This document shows positions 7,635 to 12,392 of a stretch of DNA of 13,855 nt, piece by piece. A model generated the notes under the pieces. It was not told the origin of the DNA and did no database searches. It saw only the letters and a program-made list of their open reading frames with translations. Within the stretch, counting starts at the first letter, position 1. The number at the start of each line of letters is the position of its first letter. The translations under genes were made by a program, and so were the position numbers. The DNA is from Bacilli bacterium (GTDB taxonomy: Bacteria > Bacillota_I > Bacilli_A > RFN20 > CAG-826). Location: positions 1 to 13,855 of the forward strand of contig JAFZUD010000054.1 in NCBI GenBank assembly GCA_017618495.1, given 5' to 3'.

Positions 7635-8496
7635 TAGGTTTCTCTAAACTGATTTTGCCAAAGTAACCTTCTTGAAGGTCTTTGAAGATCGAGGATGTCG
7701 CCTTGTCCGTATCTGGGGCGCCATTCTTCAAAAGATAGCCACGGTTCTTAGCGACAATCTCTAGCACTTCTTCGGCTTCAAGTTTGCTAAGATCTTCAAT
7801 TCCGTAGCGGTTTTGCATGCAATTTTTGTAATTTTCGCGAAGGAAAACGAATAAGAAACGATATAGCTCATCAAGAGGAAGGACATCTTCTTTGATGCTT
7901 CCAAGGATGGCTAAACGCTTCGCGGTTAAAGGTCCTTCGTAGTTCATTGGAAGGATGCCTGGGGTGTCGAGCAAGACAAAGTCTCCGGAGAGTTTGATCC
8001 ACTGCTCGCTTCTCGTTACGCCTGGGGTGTTAGCGGCTCTGGCCACTCTCTTCCCAGCGAGGTTATTGATAAGGGTGCTTTTGCCGACGTTAGGGATGCC
8101 GACGATGAGAAGCTTAAGAGGCTGTTTCTTCATTCCAAGCTTCTTCTCTTTCTCGCGCTTTTTGATGACGAGAGGCTCACTCATCTCATTAAGGACCTTA
8201 AAGACTTTCTCGCCTTTGAGGTTGCTTGCAAAGCAAGTGATGCCCTCTTGGTTATATTTGGAAATCCACCTTGCTGTGACCAAGGTGTCTGCTTTGTCGT
8301 TTTTGGAAAGGACAATCAGGTGAGGTTTGCTTCCGATGAGTTCGTGAAGCATCGGGTTACGCGTTGAAAATGGCGCTCTCGCGTCGGCAACCTCAACCAC
8401 GATATCGGCATTCTTGATGAAAGGAGCCATCTCGCGGAGAGCCTTAGCCATATGGCCAGGGAAATAATGGACGTTCTTCTGCTGCTGATTGTTCAT
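7627..8496 (-). CDS. rbgA: ribosome biogenesis GTPase RbgA (YlqF)
   Basis: Circularly permuted GTPase of 289 residues needed for late assembly of the 50S subunit (uL16 incorporation in Bacillus). Motif order is G5-G4-G1-G3: DAR (38-40), SKND (64-67, a variant of the usual NKxD), GIPNVGKST (133-141), NTPGVTR (156-162), DTPG (177-180). YFPGHMAKALREM at the N-terminus is the family signature. The ATG at 8496 is the only usable start before that signature. No Shine-Dalgarno precedes it, and the predicted promoter places the transcript start at the ATG itself, so the mRNA may be leaderless. First gene of rbgA-rnhB-dprA, separated from rplS by a terminator. Confidence 0.95.
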   Translation of the reverse strand: MNNQQQKNVHYFPGHMAKALREMAPFIKNADIVVEVADARAPFSTRNPMLHELIGSKPHLIVLSKNDKADTLVTARWISKYNQEGITCFASNLKGEKVFKVLNEMSEPLVIKKREKEKKLGMKKQPLKLLIVGIPNVGKSTLINNLAGKRVARAANTPGVTRSEQWIKLSGDFVLLDTPGILPMNYEGPLTAKRLAILGSIKEDVLPLDELYRFLFVFLRENYKNCMQNRYGIEDLSKLEAEEVLEIVAKNRGYLLKNGAPDTDKATSSIFKDLQEGYFGKISLEKPNA

Positions 8497-8503
8497 CTAA
8501 TAA

Positions 8504-8532
8504 AGTATAAGAATTCTTATGAATTAAGACAA
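8504..8532 (-). promoter_or_regulatory. promoter of rbgA, predicted leaderless start
   Basis: On the minus strand TTGTCT (8532-8527), a 17-bp spacer and TATACT (8509-8504) match 4/6 and 5/6 of the consensus. The predicted start is 8497-8498, at or one to two bases before the rbgA ATG. The -35 box overlaps the T tail of the rplS terminator. Confidence 0.6.
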
Positions 8533-8563
8533 AATAAAACCGCCCTCAATTGAAAGGGCGGTT
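8529..8563 (-). terminator. intrinsic terminator after rplS
   Basis: Perfect 9-bp inverted repeat AACCGCCCT (8538-8546) and AGGGCGGTT (8555-8563) with an 8-nt loop. On the minus strand it is followed by TTATTTTG. It lies 18 nt past the rplS stop and makes rplS mostly a single-gene transcript. Confidence 0.88.
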
Positions 8564-8581
8564 CTAGTCACTTCTTGAGAT

Positions 8582-8953
8582 TTACTTAGCTTCGGCAGCT
8601 TTTGGGGCTTTGCCTTGCTTGATACGGGCGGATTTGCCGCTGAGTCCGCGCATGTAGTGGATTCTGGCACGACGAACCTTACCGTAACGGGTAACTTCGA
8701 TCTTAGCGATGCTTGGGGAGTTGACTGGGAAAGTTCTTTCCACGCCGACGCCACTGGACATCTTTCTGACGACGAAGGTTTCGCTGACGCCATGACCGCG
8801 ACGCTGGATAACGACGCCCTCATAGACCTGAATACGCTCTTTCTTGTTCTCGACAATACGGTAGAAAACCTTGACGGTATCGCCGCTGGAGAATTCAGGA
8901 ATGTCTTCGCGAATCTGCTTGGCAGTGATCTCATTGACAATGTTGTTGTTCAT
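8582..8953 (-). CDS. rplS: 50S ribosomal protein L19 (bL19)
   Basis: Ribosomal protein of 123 residues with the whole L19 signature, including IPEFSSGDTVKVFYRI, VYEGVVIQRRGHGVSETFVV, VERTFPVNSPSIAKIEV and RRARIHYMRGLSGKSARIK. It sits at the 30S-50S interface. A short lysine/alanine tail (KQGKAPKAAEAK) follows the conserved core. AGGAGG lies 10 nt before the ATG. In Bacillus rplS follows trmD; here it is divergent from the rpsP-trmD block, with its own promoter, a long leader and a terminator. Confidence 0.98.
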   Translation of the reverse strand: MNNNIVNEITAKQIREDIPEFSSGDTVKVFYRIVENKKERIQVYEGVVIQRRGHGVSETFVVRKMSSGVGVERTFPVNSPSIAKIEVTRYGKVRRARIHYMRGLSGKSARIKQGKAPKAAEAK

Positions 8954-9082
8954 GAATCTTTTCCTCCTAACTTAGAATTTGCTCTTCAGGTTCACGTCTA
9001 GTGACAGACGGCGGAGCCTGCGTATCGCTTTCGCGCACCGAATATATTACGCGCTCGATAAGTCCCTCGCAAGCAAAAACCT
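8954..9082 (-). ncRNA. structured rplS leader, candidate L19 autoregulatory leader
   Basis: The predicted transcript has a leader of about 130 nt before rplS, long for such a gene. The first bases AGGTT (9082-9078) can pair with AACCT (8992-8988) and close the structure. Inside are GCGC arms and a 5-bp hairpin CGTCT/AGACG (9010-8995) that competes with a CAGGC...GTCTG pairing. An L19 leader family is known upstream of rplS in low-GC Gram-positives; I place this there by position and structure, not by a model match. Confidence 0.5.
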
Positions 9083-9088
9083 ACGGAG

Positions 9089-9116
9089 ATTGAAATGTAA
9101 CGCGTTTTGGTGTCAA
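9089..9116 (-). promoter_or_regulatory. promoter of rplS
   Basis: Minus-strand TTGACA (9116-9111), a 16-bp spacer and TTCAAT (9094-9089, 4/6 match) predict a start near 9082. Its -35 box is 10 bp from that of the divergent rpsP promoter. Confidence 0.6.
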
Positions 9117-9126
9117 GCAAAAATAC

Positions 9127-9155
9127 TTGACAGGTCTATATCATAAGCCTATGAT
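9127..9155 (+). promoter_or_regulatory. promoter of rpsP-khpA(-rimM-trmD)
   Basis: TTGACA (9127-9132), a 17-bp spacer and TATGAT (9150-9155) form a near-consensus promoter with a start near 9162. A short leader follows, with AAAAGGAG about 12 nt before the rpsP ATG. Hexamers and spacing are the same as those of the topA promoter. Confidence 0.85.
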
Positions 9156-9184
9156 TACGTTCGGAAAAGGAGAACAAGCAAATT

Positions 9185-9463
9185 ATGGTTAAAATCAGAT
9201 TGGCCCGCATTGGCCGCCACAAAGACCCTTTCTACCGCATCGTCGCCGCTGACAGCCGCTCTTCCAGAGATGGCCGTTATATCGAGCAGATCGGCACCTA
9301 CGATCCAGCTCTCGGAGAAGAGAAAGCTCTTATCAACGAAGAGCTCGCTATGAAATGGCTTAAGAATGGCGCCATCCCTTCCGACAGCGTCCGCGCTATG
9401 TTCAGCCGCAAAGGCATCATGGCTAAATTCGCCGAAGGAAAGGCTAAAAAGGAGTCTAAATAA
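9185..9463 (+). CDS. rpsP: 30S ribosomal protein S16 (bS16)
   Basis: Ribosomal protein of 92 residues, typical length. The N-terminus MVKIRLARIGRHKDPFYRI and ADSRSSRDGRYIEQIGTYDP are the standard S16 signature, and a lysine-rich tail ends it. First gene of the plus-strand cluster. Its stop overlaps the khpA start (TAATG). In Bacillus ffh lies upstream; here the divergent rplS promoter does. Confidence 0.98.
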   Translation: MVKIRLARIGRHKDPFYRIVAADSRSSRDGRYIEQIGTYDPALGEEKALINEELAMKWLKNGAIPSDSVRAMFSRKGIMAKFAEGKAKKESK

Positions 9464-9747
9464 TGGATTACGAGAAGGTAATCCACGGTCTTGTCGATCC
9501 CCTCATCGAGCATCCTGAATCCATCATGGTCAGAGAGCTCCCAGGCAGCACCGAGAAAGATGTGGCCCTCCTCATCGTCGCAGAAGATGATGACACCGCC
9601 CGCTTAATCGGCAAGCATGGAGCGATCGCAAACGCCCTCCGCGAAGCTATTGGAATCGTTGGCAAAGCCGACAACTCCAACCTCAGAATTCACCTTAAAT
9701 TCGAGAGCTTCAACGAAAAGCATGACGATAAAGAGGACGCCGAATAA
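9463..9747 (+). CDS. khpA: KH-domain RNA-binding protein KhpA (YlqC)
   Basis: Small KH protein of 94 residues with the RNA-binding loop GKHG (50-53) in ARLIGKHGAIANALREA. In Gram-positives KhpA with KhpB binds many RNAs and affects cell length and division. It is longer than usual (about 76-85) because of a highly charged C-terminal tail, EKHDDKEDAE. It starts one base inside the rpsP stop, with AAGGAG 8 nt upstream. The stop codon lies in the loop of a terminator-like hairpin. The Bacillus ylqD gene, normally between this gene and rimM, is absent. Confidence 0.92.
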   Translation: MDYEKVIHGLVDPLIEHPESIMVRELPGSTEKDVALLIVAEDDDTARLIGKHGAIANALREAIGIVGKADNSNLRIHLKFESFNEKHDDKEDAE

Positions 9748-9761
9748 GCGTCCTCCTTTTT
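9733..9761 (+). terminator. terminator-like hairpin across the khpA stop codon
   Basis: GAGGACGC (9733-9740) and GCGTCCTC (9748-9755) form a perfect 8-bp GC-rich stem with a 7-nt loop CGAATAA that contains the khpA stop, followed by C and five T. It ends 5 nt before the rimM ATG. Because rimM and trmD follow closely on the same strand it is probably a partial terminator or attenuator; a ribosome finishing khpA would prevent it from folding. Confidence 0.65.
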
Positions 9762-9766
9762 CTCTT

Positions 9767-10285
9767 ATGGAATACATCACACTTGGTTACATTCTTAAGC
9801 CCTTCGGGTTAAAGGGTGAGGTCAGATGCAAATCCCTCACTTCTTTTGCTAAGCAAAGATTTAAGAAAGGGACCATGTTGTCTCTACATGACGAGAAAAC
9901 AAACGAAAGATTCCCTGCTACAGTCAAGAGCTTCAGGGATTCCGGAGACTACTACTTCCTCTCTTTCGAGGAATATGGCGACATCAACGCCATCGAAGGA
10001 TACAAAGGCTTTGCCATCGAGATGGACAAAGAGAAAGCCACCCTTCCAGAAGGTTTCTACCGCTACGCCGACTTAATCGGCTGCAAAGTCGTCGATTATC
10101 TTGATGAGAATCGCGTCATCGGAATCGTCGATGAGGTCCTTGAATACTCAAAGACCAGAACCTTATCGGTCACCACCGCCGAGAAAAAACATGTATATGT
10201 TCCATTCAAAGATGGTCTTTTCATCAAAAACGTCGACATCGATAATAAAGTCATAACCATCAATGTCATGGAGGGCCTACTTTGA
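9767..10285 (+). CDS. rimM: 16S rRNA processing/30S maturation factor RimM
   Basis: Protein of 172 residues, typical for RimM, which binds S19 and helps mature the 30S head. N-terminal RimM domain (about 1-85, opening YITLGYILKPFGLKGEVR) and C-terminal PRC-barrel (about 92-170, with YRYADLIGCKVVD and HVYVPFKDGLFIKNVDI). The ATG at 9767 is the only start that gives the family N-terminus. It has no Shine-Dalgarno: the preceding bases are pyrimidine-rich (CCTCCTTTTTCTCTT) and part of the hairpin at the end of khpA. Its stop overlaps the trmD start. Confidence 0.94.
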   Translation: MEYITLGYILKPFGLKGEVRCKSLTSFAKQRFKKGTMLSLHDEKTNERFPATVKSFRDSGDYYFLSFEEYGDINAIEGYKGFAIEMDKEKATLPEGFYRYADLIGCKVVDYLDENRVIGIVDEVLEYSKTRTLSVTTAEKKHVYVPFKDGLFIKNVDIDNKVITINVMEGLL

Positions 10286-11052
10286 AGATCACCGTTCTCA
10301 CACTCTTCCCTGAGATGTTCGAAGGTGTTTTAAGCAACTCCATCATCAAAAGGGCCATATCCAAAGGATGCGCGGAAATCGAGATTGTTCAGATCCGCGA
10401 TTTCACCACGGACAAATATGGCAGAACCGACACTCCACCAATCGGAGGAGGAGCCGGGCTCATCCAGAAATGTCAGCCAATCGTTGATGCCTTAAAGAAG
10501 GTCTCTGGCCCAAATAGCCATAAGGTTCTCTTCTCCCCTAGAGGCACCACATATAACGAAAAAATCGCAAAATCCTATGCAAAACTTGAACATATTGTTC
10601 TCGTTTGCGGCCATTACGAGGGTATTGACGAGAGAGTGAATGACTATGTCGATGAGCTTCTCTCAATCGGTGATTACGTTCTTACTGGCGGCGAGATCCC
10701 AGCCATGTCCGTCATCGATTCCGTCGTCAGACTTCTCGATGGAGCCATCTCCCAGGATTCCTTAACCGATGAATCGTTCAACGAACCAATTCTTGAGTAT
10801 CCTCAATACACCGAACCGTATGAGTACGACGGAAAGAAAGTTCCTGACCTCCTCTATAGTGGCAACCACGAGGCCATCGCCAAATGGAGAAGGAAGAAAG
10901 CTCTCATCCTTACCAAAGAACATCGTCCTGACCTCTTCGAAAAGCTTCCTCTTAGCAAGCAAGACAAGAAACTTCTGGCCGAAGAAGAGAGCGGTGAGAC
11001 CCCTAAATGGGAAAAAGACGCTCTTGAGAAAGGGCACAAATTTATCAAATGA
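10282..11052 (+). CDS. trmD: tRNA (guanine37-N1)-methyltransferase TrmD
   Basis: SPOUT-family, knotted methyltransferase of 256 residues that makes m1G37 next to the anticodon and prevents +1 frameshifting. MKITVLTLFPEMFEG opens it; the SAM-binding knot is LVCGHYEGIDERV (107-119) and IGDYVLTGGE (129-138); GNHEAIAKWRRKKAL (195-209) is a usual late motif. It starts with TTG, with GGAGG 7 nt upstream, and overlaps rimM by 4 nt (TTGA). Oddities: at the site of the catalytic Asp (normally DSF) it reads ESF (Glu164), the normal YTRP motif is YTEP (176-179), and the usual VDDxPYGGG is TDTPPIGGG. These may be lineage variants. A terminator directly follows. Confidence 0.96.
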   Translation: MKITVLTLFPEMFEGVLSNSIIKRAISKGCAEIEIVQIRDFTTDKYGRTDTPPIGGGAGLIQKCQPIVDALKKVSGPNSHKVLFSPRGTTYNEKIAKSYAKLEHIVLVCGHYEGIDERVNDYVDELLSIGDYVLTGGEIPAMSVIDSVVRLLDGAISQDSLTDESFNEPILEYPQYTEPYEYDGKKVPDLLYSGNHEAIAKWRRKKALILTKEHRPDLFEKLPLSKQDKKLLAEEESGETPKWEKDALEKGHKFIK

Positions 11053-11085
11053 AAGACCTTACATTCGAGGTCTTTTTAATTTTTG
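11052..11085 (+). terminator. intrinsic terminator after trmD
   Basis: Perfect 8-bp inverted repeat AAAGACCT (11052-11059) and AGGTCTTT (11068-11075), 8-nt loop, followed by TTAATTTTT. The stem begins at the last base of the trmD stop codon. It separates the ribosomal/tRNA cluster from the pyrimidine genes. Confidence 0.88.
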
Positions 11086-11095
11086 GAAAAAACGC

Positions 11096-11124
11096 TTGAA
11101 TCATTGATTCGGTATCTATATATT
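11096..11124 (+). promoter_or_regulatory. promoter of pyrC-carB
   Basis: TTGAAT (11096-11101, 4/6), a 17-bp spacer and TATATT (11119-11124, 5/6). The predicted start is 11130-11131, so the RNA would begin at or next to GGGTTCC. Confidence 0.65.
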
Positions 11125-11130
11125 TTTACA

Positions 11131-11171
11131 GGGTTCCAAAGGAATCCCATATCGGTAGGAGAACTGATATG
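11131..11171 (+). promoter_or_regulatory. pyrC leader: two hairpins, second holds the Shine-Dalgarno and AUG
   Basis: The whole predicted 38-nt leader folds. Hairpin 1: GGG and TTCC (11131-11137) pair with GGAA and CCC (11141-11148), with a loop of three A and one bulged T. Hairpin 2: CATATCGGT (11148-11156) pairs with ACTGATATG (11163-11171) over 9 bp with one G-U pair. Its 6-nt loop AGGAGA is the Shine-Dalgarno, and the last three bases of the stem are the start codon. The hairpins share base 11148. This would lower translation unless opened. Confidence 0.6.
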
Positions 11172-12389
11172 TCGAATTTAAAAATCAAAATTGAAAGCGG
11201 AAGAGCTAAGGTCGACTTTGACCTTCAGCATTTGGTTTCCGCTTTTTCTCTCCCTAATTATCTCAAACCTGATACCTCTTATATTCTCATTCCCGGCTTC
11301 CTTGATGTTCATGTCCATCTCAGAGAGCCGGGTTTTTCTTATAAAGAGACTATCAAAACCGGAACCGAGGCCTCTGCTCATGGCGGATACACCGCTGTCT
11401 GCACGATGCCAAACCTCAAACCTGTCCCAGATAGCCTTGAGACCTTGAAGATCGAAGAGGATATCATCGCTAAGGATGCGTGCATACACGTATACCCATA
11501 CGCCTCTATCACCAAAGGCGAGAAAGGCGATGAGCTTTCCGACATGGAAGACCTCAAAGACAGGGTCTGCGCCTTCTCCGATGATGGCGTTGGCGTCCAG
11601 ACCGAAGAGATGATGCTCAAAGCCATGATGAAGGCCAAAGAACTCGATAAGATGATCGTCGCTCATTGCGAGGTCAACGAACTCCTAAAAGGTGGCTACA
11701 TCCACGATGGCGAATACGCCAAAGCCCATGGCCATAGAGGAATTTGCTCCGCTAGCGAATACATGGAAATTGCCAGGGATATTGAGCTTTCAAGAAAGAC
11801 CGGATGCAGATATCACGTCTGCCACATCTCCACCAAAGAAAGCGTGGAGCTTATCCGCAAAGCCAAGAAGGAAGGGGTCCACATCACCTGCGAGACCGCA
11901 CCTCATTACCTTTTATTAAATGACTCGATGCTTCAGGAAGCGGGCAACTGGAAAATGAACCCACCGCTTAGAAGCGAAGAAGATAGACTTGCCCTCATCG
12001 AGGGAATCAAAGATGGCACGATTGATATCATCGCCACCGACCATGCCCCGCATAGCCTCGAGGAGAAATCCCGTGGCTTAGAGAAATCGCCATTTGGCAT
12101 CACGGGCATCGAACTTGCCTTCCCACTCCTTTATACGGGGCTCGTTAAGAAAGGCATCATCACCTTAGACAAACTCATCGACCTCTTGGTCGTGAACCCA
12201 CGAGAGATATTCGGAATCCCATACGACGGATTCAGCATCTGGAACCTTGATGAAGAATTCGAGGTCAAAGAAGAAACGTTCTTGTCGAAAGGCAAGTCCA
12301 CTCCGTTTATCGGAGCGAAACTCTACGGCGTCAACTACCTTACAGTTTGCAATAACCACATAGTTTATGAAAAAGAGGAGGGAAAATAA
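11169..12389 (+). CDS. pyrC: dihydroorotase (class I)
   Basis: Zinc amidohydrolase of 406 residues that closes carbamoyl-aspartate to dihydroorotate, step 3 of de novo pyrimidine synthesis. Metal and active-site residues seen: His48 and His50 in DVHVHLREPG, Asp138/Asp139 in AFSDDGVGV (the bridging-Asp motif of class I enzymes), His166 in IVAHCE, His219 in CHISTKESVEL, Asp291 in ATDHAPH. ETAPHYLLL and KMNPPLR are further family motifs. The first 35 residues are unlike the usual start of the amidohydrolase beta-sandwich, but the ATG is supported by AGGAGA 6 nt upstream. The gene is preceded by its own promoter and a folded leader, and carB follows after 3 nt. Confidence 0.96.
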   Translation: MSNLKIKIESGRAKVDFDLQHLVSAFSLPNYLKPDTSYILIPGFLDVHVHLREPGFSYKETIKTGTEASAHGGYTAVCTMPNLKPVPDSLETLKIEEDIIAKDACIHVYPYASITKGEKGDELSDMEDLKDRVCAFSDDGVGVQTEEMMLKAMMKAKELDKMIVAHCEVNELLKGGYIHDGEYAKAHGHRGICSASEYMEIARDIELSRKTGCRYHVCHISTKESVELIRKAKKEGVHITCETAPHYLLLNDSMLQEAGNWKMNPPLRSEEDRLALIEGIKDGTIDIIATDHAPHSLEEKSRGLEKSPFGITGIELAFPLLYTGLVKKGIITLDKLIDLLVVNPREIFGIPYDGFSIWNLDEEFEVKEETFLSKGKSTPFIGAKLYGVNYLTVCNNHIVYEKEEGK

Positions 12390-12392
12390 CTT

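Noticed and set aside
9617..9766. Upstream extension of the rimM reading frame to 9617 (222 residues)
   Set aside because: The extension lies wholly within khpA in another frame and has no RimM similarity. The family N-terminus begins exactly at the ATG at 9767.
11178..11666. Antisense frame of 162 codons opposite pyrC
   Set aside because: pyrC carries all active-site motifs in this stretch; the antisense frame has no family resemblance.
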